From Brevibacterium paucivorans (GTDB taxonomy: Bacteria > Actinomycetota > Actinomycetes > Actinomycetales > Brevibacteriaceae): a stretch of DNA of 64,000 nucleotides. Each line of letters opens with the position of its first letter. The stretch's first letter is position 1. The DNA lies in contig NZ_JAFBCP010000001.1 of assembly GCF_016907735.1 (NCBI RefSeq), positions 868,001-932,000 on the forward strand. The letters are read 5' to 3'. Below the pieces are notes generated by a model that saw only the letters and a program-made list of their open reading frames with translations, was not told where the DNA came from and ran no database searches. Shown piece by piece: positions 32,931 through 42,916 of the stretch. A program made the position numbers and the translations under genes.

Positions 32931-33749
32931 GTGAAACGTTTCTTTAGTACGGTCGCTCTTATTGCGTCATCAGTACTCGCACTTTCCGCTTGTTCAGGTG
33001 GCGGAGGCGGTACCACCGAAAGCGGAGTCGAACTCGTGAAGGACGGCAAGCTCACGCTGTGTTCGGACATCCCCTACGAACCTTTTGAGTACGTCAAAGA
33101 CGGCGAAACTGTTGGTTTTGACATCGACTTGTCAAAGAAGCTCGCGGAACGCCTTGACGTTGAACTTGACGTGATTACCTCGCAATTCGAGGGCATCCAG
33201 ACGGGTACCGCACTTGATACAGGACAGTGCGACATCGTCCTCTCTGGTCTTTCGATCACAGAAGAGCGCAAGACCAAGATGGACTTCTCCATGATGTACC
33301 TCAAAGACAATCTCGCACTCTTGGCAGCCAAGGACTCCGGCATCAAGTCGCTCGATGACGTGAAAGACAAGAAGGTCGGTGCACAGGCAGCAACCACTGG
33401 AGAGTCCTACGCAAAGGAGCACGGGCTTTCCACCGTTCAGTTTGAGACTGGCGGAATGCTCACCCAAGCCATGCAGGCTCGTAAGATCGATGCCGCTGTT
33501 GCAAACGTCTCCATCATTTACGCGGCAACCAAAGCCGATGACTCGCTAGCAATGGTTGAGGAGTACGAAACTGGCGAAGTTCTCGGTGCAGCGGTCAAGA
33601 AGGGCAACACCAAGATGCTTGATGAGTTCAACGGCATGCTTGAAGAGATGTTCGAGGATGGCTCATACGACAAGCTGGTTGATGAGTGGTTCGGAACTGT
33701 CGCCGACGCAGCACGCGTTGATCCAGAAAAAGCCAAATCAAGCAAGTAA
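32931..33749 (+). CDS. Polar amino-acid ABC transporter substrate-binding lipoprotein
   Basis: A 272-residue family-3 solute-binding lipoprotein with a signal ending in LSACSG (Cys21), followed by a glycine tether. GKLTLCSDIPYEPFEYVKDGETVGFDIDL opens the binding domain; GLSITEERKTKMDFSMMYL and GAQAATTGESYAKE are other family landmarks. It delivers a polar amino acid (Gln, Glu, Arg or cystine class) to the permease downstream. GTG 32931 follows AGGAGGA. A Crp-like palindrome precedes it and a hairpin follows it. Confidence 0.88.
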   Translation: MKRFFSTVALIASSVLALSACSGGGGGTTESGVELVKDGKLTLCSDIPYEPFEYVKDGETVGFDIDLSKKLAERLDVELDVITSQFEGIQTGTALDTGQCDIVLSGLSITEERKTKMDFSMMYLKDNLALLAAKDSGIKSLDDVKDKKVGAQAATTGESYAKEHGLSTVQFETGGMLTQAMQARKIDAAVANVSIIYAATKADDSLAMVEEYETGEVLGAAVKKGNTKMLDEFNGMLEEMFEDGSYDKLVDEWFGTVADAARVDPEKAKSSK

Positions 33750-33759
33750 ATACTAAAGC

Positions 33760-33791
33760 GCGACCGCGTCACAGCAATGTGACGCGGTCGC
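33760..33791 (+). terminator. Hairpin after the binding-protein gene (partial terminator)
   Basis: A perfect 14-base inverted repeat, GCGACCGCGTCACA and complement, with a GCAA tetraloop. No U-run follows (CTTGAG), and the permease gene begins 53 bases later. Like the hairpin between pstS and pstC it probably keeps the binding protein in excess. Confidence 0.7.
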
Positions 33792-33844
33792 CTTGAGTTC
33801 GGTGTCACCTACACACACAACAACCAACGCTCAGGAGCTCTTTC

Positions 33845-34639
33845 ATGGCCCTCACTATGCAACAGCGCGCCAAGATGTCACTGGGGATCCAGTACGCAAT
33901 ACTCGTTGTAGCAGTCATCATTCTGGCAATCGCAATCGACTGGGCAAATATCGCGGATAAATTCTTCAACCCCAAGATCATCGCGCAGCAGTTTCCCCTC
34001 GTTATCACCACGGCACTGAAAAACACCATCATCTATACGGCGCTAGGGTTCGTCTTTGCGATGTTCCTGGGTAACATCCTGGCGCTCATGAAGATTTCGT
34101 CCGTGGCACCGTACCGGTGGATTGCCACCGCTTACATTGAGTTCTTCCGAGGTGTCCCCGCACTTCTGGTTTTTGTCGCCTTCGGTTTTGGAATCCCCGC
34201 CGCGTTCTCAATCAACCTCAACACGTACGTCACGGTGATGCTGGCGTTAGGAATCGTGGAGTCGGCCTACATTGCCGAAACCTTGCGTGCGGGCCTGCAG
34301 GCAGTTCCAAAGGGCCAGTACGAGGCTGCTCGGTCACTGGGCATGAGCCATTCACGGGCCATGTTCACAATCGTGGTTCCGCAGGCCATGCGCATCATCT
34401 TGCCCCCGCTGACCAACGAAATCATCATCATGACCAAGGACTCGTCCCTGATTTACCTGTTGGGCTTGTCCGCGTCTCAATACGAACTCGCACTGTTCGG
34501 AAAGAACGCAATTACTGCACCCGAAGCTGGTCTCACGCCACTTGTTGTGGCCGGTGCTTGTTACCTAGTGATCACCCTGCCACTGGGATGGCTCGCGCGC
34601 CGGTTTGAATCGCGCCAGGCAAAGGAGAGGAAAGCATGA
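33845..34639 (+). CDS. Polar amino-acid ABC transporter permease
   Basis: A 264-residue protein with about five helices. [19 protein letters not shown] and the EAAR loop [26 protein letters not shown] (about 157-182) are the His/Glu/Gln/Arg-type permease signature. It forms a homodimer channel. AGGAG lies ahead of ATG 33845 and the ATPase overlaps by four bases. Only one permease gene is present, so the channel is likely a homodimer. Confidence 0.88.
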   Translation: MALTMQQRAKMSLGIQYAILVVAVIILAIAIDWANIADKFFNPKIIAQQFPLVITTALKNTIIYTALGFVFAMFLGNILALMKISSVAPYRWIATAYIEFFRGVPALLVFVAFGFGIPAAFSINLNTYVTVMLALGIVESAYIAETLRAGLQAVPKGQYEAARSLGMSHSRAMFTIVVPQAMRIILPPLTNEIIIMTKDSSLIYLLGLSASQYELALFGKNAITAPEAGLTPLVVAGACYLVITLPLGWLARRFESRQAKERKA

Positions 34640-35466
34640 CTGACGCAGACTCCACAGCCCCCAGCACCTCTGGCAGCACGGCCGCGACTGACGTCGCTGA
34701 CACTGCCAGTAACGTCAAGGGCGTGAAGATCACTGACCTTCACAAGAGCTACGGAAACGTGGAGGTGCTCAAAGGAATCAACTTCGAGGTCAAACCCGGC
34801 GAAGTTGTGTGCCTGATCGGCCCGTCTGGATCCGGTAAGTCCACCCTGTTGCGTTGCATCAACGTGCTAGAGACATCTAATTCAGGGACCATCGAAGTGG
34901 CCGGATTCGTCGCCACTGACCCCGAAACTGACCTCAACAAGATGCGTCGCCACGTGGGCATGGTGTTCCAAGGGTTTAACCTGTTCCCGCAGATGACAGC
35001 GCTTGAAAACTGCGTAGTTGGGCAGGTGAAAGTCCTCAAACGCGACCCGGCACGGGCCAAGGAAGTCGCAATGCGCAACCTCAAACACGTGCGCCTCGAC
35101 CACCTTGCCGACCGCCACCCTGACCAACTGTCGGGCGGTCAGCAACAGCGCGTGGCCATTGCCCGGTCGCTCTCCATGGATCCGGACCTGATCCTGTTTG
35201 ACGAGCCCACCTCGGCGCTGGACCCGGAAACCGTGGGTGGCGTTTTGCGAGTGATGCGCGAACTGGCCGCGGCAGGCATGACCATGGTTGTGGTCACACA
35301 CGAAATGGAGTTTGCGCGCGAGGTCGCTGACAAGGTGGTCTTCATGGACGGTGGGGTTGTGGTTGAGCAAGGGCCCCCGTCCGAGGTGTTGGCCAACCCC
35401 CAGCACGAACGCACCAAGTCGTTCTTGGCTCGCGTTTCCGACCACGGGGAAATCGACAACGACTGA
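34636..35466 (+). CDS. Polar amino-acid ABC transporter ATP-binding protein
   Basis: A 276-residue GlnQ-class ATPase. Walker [12 protein letters not shown] near residue 64, signature [12 protein letters not shown] near 165, Walker [15 protein letters not shown]. About 30 extra Ser/Thr-rich residues precede the domain, probably a disordered tail. The start overlaps the permease stop (ATGA). Last gene of the operon with the binding protein and permease. Confidence 0.9.
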   Translation: MTDADSTAPSTSGSTAATDVADTASNVKGVKITDLHKSYGNVEVLKGINFEVKPGEVVCLIGPSGSGKSTLLRCINVLETSNSGTIEVAGFVATDPETDLNKMRRHVGMVFQGFNLFPQMTALENCVVGQVKVLKRDPARAKEVAMRNLKHVRLDHLADRHPDQLSGGQQQRVAIARSLSMDPDLILFDEPTSALDPETVGGVLRVMRELAAAGMTMVVVTHEMEFAREVADKVVFMDGGVVVEQGPPSEVLANPQHERTKSFLARVSDHGEIDND

Positions 35467-35490
35467 GCAGGTTACCGGTGTGACTGTTGT

Positions 35491-35516
35491 GGCCCTCGCC
35501 CGTATGGGAGGGGGCC
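35491..35516 (+). terminator. Probable terminator after the amino-acid ABC operon
   Basis: GGCCCTCGCCC and GGGAGGGGGCC pair with one bulge around GTAT, followed by CTTTGCG. It is 25 bases past the ATPase stop. Confidence 0.5.
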
Positions 35517-35576
35517 GCTTTGCGTCGCGTGTGGGAGTAAGGTTGTTTTGTCCGAGTGATGACTGGAAGGACCCTC

Positions 35577-36377
35577 ATGGCTGATGCGACCGTTCCCCGC
35601 TTGTCCCCCATGTCTCTCCTGCTCATTGGCGCTTTCACCGGCTTGATGTCTGGCCTCTTTGGCGTCGGTGGCGGTTTCATCATCGTCCCTCTTCTGCTGT
35701 TACTGGGCATGAAGCAGAAACTGGCGGCAGGGACCTCGGTCATTGCGATTCTTCCTACGGCCATCGTGGGAGCTATCGGGTATTTGACGCTGGGGCAGGT
35801 CGACTGGGTGGTAGCGATCTTGCTGGCCGTGGGCATGATTGTGGGGACGCAGATCGGTGGGCGACTCCTACAGATTCTGCCTGAGTCTGTCCTGTTCTGG
35901 ATGTTCTTGGTAGCCCTCCTGCTCATTATTCCGAGCTTGTTCCTGATCGTTCCTTCACGTGACGCGCACATTGACATCACGGTTATTGTGGGGATTCTTC
36001 TGGTGATCACTGGTGTGATTGTAGGAATTCTTTCGGCCCTTTTGGGCGTGGGCGGCGGGATCGTCATGGTGCCAGTACTCGTGCTGCTGTTTGGGGCGAA
36101 TGACCTGGTGGCGAAAGGAACCTCCCTACTCATGATGATTCCGGGGTCAATTTCTGCCACGATCGTGAACTACCAGAACAAGAATGTGGATCTGAGGGCG
36201 GCTGCGATTCTGGGAATCACAGCGTCAGTCGTGTCACCGCTGGGCATTTGGATCGCAGAGTTCATCACGCCCAAACAGTCAAACTACGCCTTCTCACTGC
36301 TGCTGATCTTCACTGCGATCCAGCTCGTTGCACGGAGGTATCCACACTGGGTGAGGTTCGGTAAAAAAGAAAAGTGA
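35577..36377 (+). CDS. TauE/SafE family anion permease
   Basis: A 266-residue protein with about eight helices and two similar halves, each with a glycine-rich motif: GLMSGLFGVGGGFIIVPLLL and GILSALLGVGGGIVMVPVLVLL. This is the TauE/SafE (PF01925) signature; members export or import sulfite, sulfoacetate or other organic anions. ATG 35577 is chosen with GGAAGGA upstream. It stands alone between two operons, so no substrate is suggested. Confidence 0.85.
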   Translation: MADATVPRLSPMSLLLIGAFTGLMSGLFGVGGGFIIVPLLLLLGMKQKLAAGTSVIAILPTAIVGAIGYLTLGQVDWVVAILLAVGMIVGTQIGGRLLQILPESVLFWMFLVALLLIIPSLFLIVPSRDAHIDITVIVGILLVITGVIVGILSALLGVGGGIVMVPVLVLLFGANDLVAKGTSLLMMIPGSISATIVNYQNKNVDLRAAAILGITASVVSPLGIWIAEFITPKQSNYAFSLLLIFTAIQLVARRYPHWVRFGKKEK

Positions 36378-36459
36378 ACTCACTTGCAGGATGATGTTCA
36401 CGCATGGAGCTCAATACTTTAGAGTGTCCAGAGTCACAACCGAACGATAAGGAGTTTCC

Positions 36460-37770
36460 ATGTCGATTCCTGCAAAGATTCCCGACTCAGCTAACGAAGA
36501 AACCGCTAGGATTGCTGCCCGGGCCGCTTTGGTTGGGACCGCTATGGAGTGGTACGACTTCTTTCTTTTCACGACTGCAGCCGCGATCGTGTTCAATGTC
36601 CAGTTTTTCCATTCCGACGACAAAGCGGTCGCACTTCTCGCGTCTTTTGCCACGATGGCAGTCGGGTTCGTTGCCAGGCCAGTAGGTGGCCTTATCTTTG
36701 GTCACTTGGGAGACAAACTTGGACGCAAGACTGTTCTCATGATGACGATCGTGGGAATCGGTGTCACTACCGGCATGATCGGCATGCTCCCCACATACTT
36801 CCAGATCGGAATCTGGGCCCCAATCTTGTTGGTGGTTCTTCGCATTTGTCAGGGTTTGGCCGTAGGCGGTGAATGGGGTTCAGCGGTAACAGCTGCAGTA
36901 GAATCAGCTCCTGCACATCGACGTGCTCGCTACGCTTCATATCCACAGATCGGTTCTCCTATTGGAACTCTCTTGTCATCTGGTGGTTTCTTTATCGTGG
37001 GCGTACTGGTTCCAAAAGAAGCTTTCGAAGCTTGGGGTTGGCGTATTCCATTCCTCTTAGCTATCCCACTTTTGGTGGTTGCTCTTTACATTCGGAAACA
37101 GTTAGACGAAACACCTGTTTTCCGTGAACTGGAAGAAAACGCACAAAAGCAAGAAGCTCCCATTTTGCAGGTATTCAAGAGCTCCCTGCCGCAAGTGCTC
37201 GTAGGATTCGGAACCAACTTTCTTGGTGTTGCGGGCTTCTTTCTTGTCACGACATTTGTTGTTTCGTACGGAAAGAACTTCCTGAACTTGTCATCCAATC
37301 TGATGCTGGGAGCGACTCTCCTGGCGGCTGCATTTGAGATTGTCGTGATCGTTCTATTTGGGCGCTTAGGTGAACGCTGGGGTGCGGCCCGGGTTTCTGC
37401 GTTCGGCGGTATTCTCACGGTCATTGTGGCGTTCCCCGTTTTCTTTATGGTGGAAACGAAAGCCCCGCTTCTTGTTATTGCGGGGATGACACTTGGCGTA
37501 GGGGCCCTCAGCATTCCTTACGCTGTCAATGGCGCGCTTCTCACTGCGCTCTTTCCACCCCAGTTTCGACTGTCTGGAGTGAGCCTATGTGCCAACATTT
37601 CGGCGATTTTCGCCGGTTTTATTCCGACGCTTGCAACTGCTCTTCTCAAGTTCTCCGGAAATGCATGGTGGCCAGCACCGTGCATGCTTATGGTGATTGC
37701 GGGAGTAACGACGTTGGCATCACTGCTAGCCCCGCGTCTGTCGATCGCAGTCGAAGGCTACAAAGCGTAG
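36460..37770 (+). CDS. MFS metabolite:proton symporter (MHS family)
   Basis: A 436-residue major-facilitator protein. EWYDFFLF near residue 30, RPVGGLIFGHLGDKLGRKTVLMM near 78-100 and GEWGSA near 147 are typical of the metabolite/H+ symporter group (shikimate, 2-oxoglutarate, proline/betaine carriers). A full twelve helices can be counted. AAGGAG precedes the ATG. The gene is followed, in the same direction, by an amidohydrolase and an M20 hydrolase, so it may import their substrate. Codon use is less GC-biased than in neighbours, with more AT in third positions. Confidence 0.85.
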   Translation: MSIPAKIPDSANEETARIAARAALVGTAMEWYDFFLFTTAAAIVFNVQFFHSDDKAVALLASFATMAVGFVARPVGGLIFGHLGDKLGRKTVLMMTIVGIGVTTGMIGMLPTYFQIGIWAPILLVVLRICQGLAVGGEWGSAVTAAVESAPAHRRARYASYPQIGSPIGTLLSSGGFFIVGVLVPKEAFEAWGWRIPFLLAIPLLVVALYIRKQLDETPVFRELEENAQKQEAPILQVFKSSLPQVLVGFGTNFLGVAGFFLVTTFVVSYGKNFLNLSSNLMLGATLLAAAFEIVVIVLFGRLGERWGAARVSAFGGILTVIVAFPVFFMVETKAPLLVIAGMTLGVGALSIPYAVNGALLTALFPPQFRLSGVSLCANISAIFAGFIPTLATALLKFSGNAWWPAPCMLMVIAGVTTLASLLAPRLSIAVEGYKA

Positions 37771-37811
37771 GCTAGGTTTTGACCAACTTGCAATGACGCC
37801 AGAGGTGAAAA

Positions 37812-39446
37812 ATGAAACTTGACGCCCTGATCACGAACGCATCCGTGAAGACCCTGGACCCCAGTCGCCCGCAGGCTTCGACCATTGGGATTTACGACGG
37901 AAAAATCGTGGGTCTTGACGACGAGATTGCGGGGCTCACCGCCCATGAAAACGTCGATGCGCAGGGCGCATGCGTCACCCCCGGTTTCAACGACGCCCAC
38001 TGTCACACCACGTGGTTTGGTCTGACTCTGGCCAGCGTGAACGTCGAGAAACTGGGCAGCATGGAAGAACTCTATGCAAAGGTCGAGCAGGCCGCGAAGA
38101 ACACTCCCGAAGACGAATGGATTAACGCAACCGGGTTCGCCCAACAGGACTACAACGACGAGTACCCCAGCCTTGAGGTACTCGACCGCATCACCCACGG
38201 CCGCCCCCTCTTCATGCGCAAGGTATCCGGCCACGCAGCGATCGCCAACACGCGCGCTCTTGAGCTGGCCGGGATTCTTGACCCAGACTTTCAAGTGCCT
38301 GCCGGCGGAAAGGTGGTTCGTGACGACAACGGCAACCCCACTGGTTTGGTGGAGGAAACAGCTCAGTCGCTCATCCAGGACCTCATCCGCCCGTACAGCC
38401 AAGACGCGATCGTTGAAGCCTTGGACCTGGCCACCGCACAGTACGCAAAAGAAGGCATCACCAGTTTCGGCGAAGCTGGCATTGCCGCCGGGTGGATTGG
38501 CCACTCCCCCGTCGAAGTCACCGCGTACATGCGCGCCCGCCGTGAAGGAAAGCTACGGGCCCGCGCCCAGCTCATGCCCATGATCGAGGCACTTCACACC
38601 ATCAACGCGCACCCATCAGACGACTACGGTGTTGGACTCGATCTTGGCGTGGTCACTGGCTTTGGTGACGACTGGGTCAACATTGGCCCCACCAAAGTGT
38701 TCATGGACGGTGCCATGAGCGGTGAGACCGCGGCACTGACCAAGAACTACCACGGCAAGGACCACCCTGGTTACCTGCAAGAAGATCCCGAGGTGTTACG
38801 GCAACAGATCCTCACCGCATACCAATCCGGGTGGTCGCTGGCAGTCCACGCGATTGGCGACCTGGCGTGCAATGAAGCCACCCGCTTCATCACCGAGGCC
38901 GTCGACAAGTTTGGGGCACCCGCCTCGGGCGTTCCTAACAGGATCGAACACGCCGGCATGGTTGCCGACGAACTCATCCCCACCCTTGCGAAATACAACA
39001 TCGCGGTCACCCCGCAGGCGGCGTTCGCAGATGCCATCGGAGACTCGATGAACACGTCCCTGGGAGATGAACGCGTGCGCTTGCTCTACCGCGCCAAATC
39101 CTTCATCGAAGCCGGCGTTCTTGTGCCGGGGACCTCCGACCGGCCGTGCGCAGACGGAAACGTGATGCGCGGAATCCAGTCGTTCGTTGACCGTCGCACC
39201 AGATCAGGTGACGTGTTCGGATCTGAAGCCGAATGCATCACGCCACAGCAAGCGCTTGAGGCGTACACCTCGGTCGCGGCGGAAGCCTCTGGACACGGGG
39301 ACATCAAGGGCACGGTCACACCTGGCAAACTCGCCGACCTGGTGTTCCTCGACACGGACCCCACAGCCGTTGACCCCACGACCATCGCGCAGATTCCGGT
39401 GCGGGCCACCATGGTGGGCGGAGAGTTCACCCACCGGGAGCTGTAA
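37812..39446 (+). CDS. YtcJ-like metal-dependent amidohydrolase
   Basis: A 544-residue amidohydrolase of the YtcJ/Amidohydro_3 class. Metal motif GFNDAHCHT near 59-67; VHAIGDLA near 345, NRIEHAGM near 380 and VPGTSDRPCADGN near 440 complete the metal-binding barrel. The tail KGTVTPGKLADLVFLDTDPTAVDP is the usual beta-sandwich close. Substrates in this class are varied N-acyl or exocyclic amides. It lies 41 bases after the MFS gene and 93 before the M20 hydrolase, hence probably a catabolic operon. Confidence 0.87.
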   Translation: MKLDALITNASVKTLDPSRPQASTIGIYDGKIVGLDDEIAGLTAHENVDAQGACVTPGFNDAHCHTTWFGLTLASVNVEKLGSMEELYAKVEQAAKNTPEDEWINATGFAQQDYNDEYPSLEVLDRITHGRPLFMRKVSGHAAIANTRALELAGILDPDFQVPAGGKVVRDDNGNPTGLVEETAQSLIQDLIRPYSQDAIVEALDLATAQYAKEGITSFGEAGIAAGWIGHSPVEVTAYMRARREGKLRARAQLMPMIEALHTINAHPSDDYGVGLDLGVVTGFGDDWVNIGPTKVFMDGAMSGETAALTKNYHGKDHPGYLQEDPEVLRQQILTAYQSGWSLAVHAIGDLACNEATRFITEAVDKFGAPASGVPNRIEHAGMVADELIPTLAKYNIAVTPQAAFADAIGDSMNTSLGDERVRLLYRAKSFIEAGVLVPGTSDRPCADGNVMRGIQSFVDRRTRSGDVFGSEAECITPQQALEAYTSVAAEASGHGDIKGTVTPGKLADLVFLDTDPTAVDPTTIAQIPVRATMVGGEFTHREL

Positions 39447-39539
39447 GCCGTGACCGGCCAATACCGCCCGCTACCTTCACCGTTCGTCCCCGACCCACTT
39501 GCCCGCATTACCCGCACTACCAACGCAAAGGAGCCCACT

Positions 39540-40772
39540 GTGGACCAGCAGTTTCTTGATGACTTCGACACCATGTCGTCGTTCGGCCAGACCCCTGCCG
39601 GAGGTGTGGACCGTGAAGCGATGACCGGCCCCGATGTTGAGCAACGCAACTGGTTGGGCACGTGGATGCGTGAGCGTGGTTTCACGGTGACCACCGACCG
39701 AATTGGCAACCAGTTTGGACTGGTCGAATGGACGCCGGGCGCACCTTATGTCCTGGTGGGTTCGCACATGGACTCACAGCCCCTTGGCGGGAAGTTCGAC
39801 GGGGCGTACGGGGTTCTGGCAGGTGCTCACGCCGTGTGGCGGATCCAGCAGCAGGTGGAGCAGAGTGGTCGCACCCCTAAGTTCAACCTGGGCGTCGTCA
39901 ACTGGTTTAACGAAGAAGGTTCACGGTTCCAGCCCTCCATGATGGGTTCCTCGGTTTTCACCGGAAAGATGGATGCTGACACCGCGTTGAAGGTCACGGA
40001 CGGTGAAGGCGTGTCCGTACATGAGGCTCTTGAAGCCGGCGGTTACCTGGGAAATGGTGAAGGGCCAGCCCCTGCCGCATACGCGGAAATCCACATTGAA
40101 CAGGGTCGCATCCTCGACGAAGAAGGCATCAACATTGGTCTGGTCGATGCCACGTGGGCAGCGCAGAAATACCACTTCATTGTGCACGGCGAACAGGCTC
40201 ACACTGGCTCAACCATCATTGCTGACCGGCAGGACGCGCTCTTGGGTGCAGCGCACCTCGTGGTGACCGCACGCGAAATCGCTGATGAGTTCGGCATCCA
40301 CACGTCCGTGGGCCAGCTGAACGTGCTACCCAACTCCCCCGTTGTTGTGCCCCGTGAAGTCCGGTTGCACATGGACATGCGTTCCCCTGACTCCGATCTT
40401 GTGAAGCGTGCTGATGAAAAACTGCACCAGAAGATCGCCCATATCGAAGAACTTGCGCACGTCAAGATCGAGAAGGATACGGCGCACTCATGGGATCTGT
40501 TGCCGTATGACGAACGCGGTGTGGAATTGGCCCGAGGTGTCGCAGAGGAAATGGGGTTGAGTCACCGCAACATCATGACGGTTGCCGGCCACGACTCCAC
40601 GAACATGAAAGACATGGTGCCCACCGTGATGCTGTTCGTGCCCAGTGTTGACGGGATCAGCCACAACGAAGGCGAGTACACAAAACCAGAGGACATGGTT
40701 GCCGGTGTCACCATGCTCACCGGGGTTCTGGACAAGCTGATTGAGGGCGCCTTGGACGCGCCCTCGCTTTAG
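39540..40772 (+). CDS. M20-family Zn hydrolase (N-carbamoyl amino acid / allantoate amidohydrolase type)
   Basis: A 410-residue protein, the normal length for this group. GTG 39540 is chosen over a longer frame for its AAAGGAG site. Metal-site motifs: GSHMDSQPLGGKFDG near 74-88, NEEGSRF near 125, EIHIEQG near 180; HTGST is in the dimerisation domain and GHDSTNM near 367 is the last ligand region. The family removes carbamoyl or ureido groups from amino acids (beta-ureidopropionase, hydantoin or allantoate pathways). Together with the upstream amidohydrolase and the convergent aminotransferase it suggests breakdown of ureido or cyclic amide compounds. Confidence 0.88.
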   Translation: MDQQFLDDFDTMSSFGQTPAGGVDREAMTGPDVEQRNWLGTWMRERGFTVTTDRIGNQFGLVEWTPGAPYVLVGSHMDSQPLGGKFDGAYGVLAGAHAVWRIQQQVEQSGRTPKFNLGVVNWFNEEGSRFQPSMMGSSVFTGKMDADTALKVTDGEGVSVHEALEAGGYLGNGEGPAPAAYAEIHIEQGRILDEEGINIGLVDATWAAQKYHFIVHGEQAHTGSTIIADRQDALLGAAHLVVTAREIADEFGIHTSVGQLNVLPNSPVVVPREVRLHMDMRSPDSDLVKRADEKLHQKIAHIEELAHVKIEKDTAHSWDLLPYDERGVELARGVAEEMGLSHRNIMTVAGHDSTNMKDMVPTVMLFVPSVDGISHNEGEYTKPEDMVAGVTMLTGVLDKLIEGALDAPSL

Positions 40773-42121
40773 AACCGCGCGTTCGTGATGACGTCCTCAA
40801 GAACGTCGAGCCCCTGGTTAAGTTCGTCCTCACTAATGTTGATCGGTGGAACAACGTGAATCCGGTTGAAGTTAACGAAAGGCAACACGCCTCCAGCCTT
40901 AATACCGCCCACGATCTGGTTCATTTCAGGTGATGACCCGCCATATGGCGCCAGTGGTTCGCGCGTCTCTTGGTCCTTGACCAACTCGATGGCCCAGAAC
41001 ATACCCGTTCCACGCACATCTCCTACGTGAGCGGAATTCGCCATGATCTTCTCCAGACGCGGACGCACAACCTCTTCACCCATGGCACGTGCGTGTTCCA
41101 GCATCTGCTCATCACGCATAGCGTTGATGGTGGCAACGGCGGCAGCACATGCGAGCGGGTGCCCGGAGTACGTGAGCCCACCTGGATATGCGCGTTGACT
41201 GAAGGTGTCGTAAATGTCGTCACTCATCGCAACCCCGCCCAATGGCACATACCCGGAGTTCACACCCTTAGCGAAGGTCACAAGGTCTGGCGTGATGTCG
41301 TAGCGGTTGAACGCGAACCATTCACCTGCACGTCCGAACCCGGCCATCACCTCGTCAGCGATGTACATGATGTCGAACTCATCGCACAGCGCACGCACAC
41401 CCTGCATGTACTCCACAGATGGAACCATGATGCCCGCCGTTCCGGGAATGGATTCCAGAATGATCGCCGCGATTGTCGAGGGCCCTTCCAGCTCAATCGT
41501 GCGGCGCAAGTGCTGGAGCGCCCGGCTCGTTTCCTCTTCTTCGGTCTGAGCGTGGAACTCGGAGCGGTACAGGAACGGCCCAAAGAAGTGGATTGTGCCT
41601 TGGGCAGGCGCATCGTTCGGAACCCGCCTAGGGTCACCGGTGACGTTGATCGCAAGGTTTGTGCCACCGTGGTAGCTGCGATAACGGGAAAGCACCTTGT
41701 GCTTGCCAGTGTGCAGCCGGGCCATCCGAATCGCATGCTCATTTGCGTCCGCACCGCCGTTGGTGAAGAACACGTGATTGAGAGAATCCGGAAGTAGCTC
41801 AGCGATCAGTCGCGCCGCTTCTGAACGGGCCGCGTTGACGTGCGCGGGACTGATCGTGGTGAGCAGATCCGCTTGGTCTTTAATCGCCTGCACAACTGCA
41901 GGGTGTTGGTGGCCTATATTCGTGTTGACCAGCTGGGAAGAAAAGTCCAGGAAGCTGTTGCCTTCCCCGTCCCACACGCGCGAACCAGAAGCTCGCGAAA
42001 TCACCATGGGCGTAAGGGTCTGTTGTGCTGACCAGCTGTGAAAAACATGCGCACGATCCAGCTCATACGCACGTGCCGACTCCGCTTGCAACGCCGTGAG
42101 ATCTTCGCCGTTGAAGTTCAT
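40769..42121 (-). CDS. Class-III aminotransferase (omega-amino acid:pyruvate type)
   Basis: A 450-residue PLP enzyme. ATG 42121 is chosen for the AAAGGAAAG site upstream. HVFHSWSAQQTLTP, FTNGGADANEHAIRMAR, SRYRSYHGGTN and IADEVMAGFGRAGEWFAF are present; the PLP lysine is in TFAKGVNSGYVPLGG near 290. Relatives act on beta-alanine, taurine or other omega-amino acids. Its stop overlaps that of the M20 hydrolase by four bases in convergent arrangement. If the hydrolase frees beta-alanine or a similar product, this enzyme would be the next step; that link is inference. Confidence 0.85.
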   Translation of the reverse strand: MNFNGEDLTALQAESARAYELDRAHVFHSWSAQQTLTPMVISRASGSRVWDGEGNSFLDFSSQLVNTNIGHQHPAVVQAIKDQADLLTTISPAHVNAARSEAARLIAELLPDSLNHVFFTNGGADANEHAIRMARLHTGKHKVLSRYRSYHGGTNLAINVTGDPRRVPNDAPAQGTIHFFGPFLYRSEFHAQTEEEETSRALQHLRRTIELEGPSTIAAIILESIPGTAGIMVPSVEYMQGVRALCDEFDIMYIADEVMAGFGRAGEWFAFNRYDITPDLVTFAKGVNSGYVPLGGVAMSDDIYDTFSQRAYPGGLTYSGHPLACAAAVATINAMRDEQMLEHARAMGEEVVRPRLEKIMANSAHVGDVRGTGMFWAIELVKDQETREPLAPYGGSSPEMNQIVGGIKAGGVLPFVNFNRIHVVPPINISEDELNQGLDVLEDVITNARF

Positions 42122-42236
42122 GGACTTTCCTTTCATCCGTTGCACCCTTTAACAGGTTTGGAGCCAGGCTACGGGACAGCTGGCGCGCACCTCGGCCGCG
42201 CCCACAGTTTGACCACACTGTGAGAAACTGGCACGT

Positions 42237-42890
42237 ATGGACTTCGACGCTGACCTGTTAGACGGATTCCCCGTCACGTCATACACCACTGTGAAAGGTG
42301 ATGCGACCGCGGAAATTGAAATCAAGAAGTCACGCTTCATTGGCCGCGTCGCCCACGTTGAAAGCGAACGCGCCGCCCGCGACATCATTGAGCAGGAAAA
42401 GTCGAAGCACCCGAAAGCTCGGCACTGGTGTACCGCGTTCGTCCTGGACCCGGATGCGCGCACGCAACGGTGCAACGACGACGGGGAGCCGTCTGGCACG
42501 GCGGGAACTCCTATGCTCGACGTGCTCACCGGGAACCAGCTCACCTTCGTGGTTGCGGTGGTGACCCGGTATTTTGGTGGCACCCTGCTGGGAGCGGGAG
42601 GTTTGGTGCGTGCGTACGGGGCGGCGACCTCGGCGGCGTTGGAAGGACTTACCCAGGTGACCCGCCAGTTGGTCGTGCCGGTCACGGTGACCTTGGATTA
42701 TGCCCAGGCCGAGGTGGCAAAGGCAAAGTGCGAACAGCACGGCTGGGCGGTGATCGACGCGCAATATGCGCAAGGAGTGACGCTGACGCTGGGAGTGGCT
42801 CCCGCTAATCTCGATGAGATGGACGCAGTGTTTGCCGACATTTCTGCCGGTCAGGCACATGCGGTGGCCGGCGAACCGACGTACGCGTAA
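42237..42890 (+). CDS. YigZ/IMPACT family protein
   Basis: A 217-residue protein. KKSRFIGRVAHVESE near 31, HWCTAFVLDP near 62, DDGEPSGTAGTPML near 78 and VTRYFGGTLLGAGGLVRAYG near 105 define the UPF0029/YigZ domain; the C-terminal DUF1949 half follows. The family is linked to translation control (IMPACT in eukaryotes), but bacterial function is unclear. It is divergent from the aminotransferase. No ribosome site precedes ATG 42237. Confidence 0.9.
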   Translation: MDFDADLLDGFPVTSYTTVKGDATAEIEIKKSRFIGRVAHVESERAARDIIEQEKSKHPKARHWCTAFVLDPDARTQRCNDDGEPSGTAGTPMLDVLTGNQLTFVVAVVTRYFGGTLLGAGGLVRAYGAATSAALEGLTQVTRQLVVPVTVTLDYAQAEVAKAKCEQHGWAVIDAQYAQGVTLTLGVAPANLDEMDAVFADISAGQAHAVAGEPTYA

Positions 42891-42916
42891 GCGGGGATTC
42901 GTAGCTGCGTGGGTGG

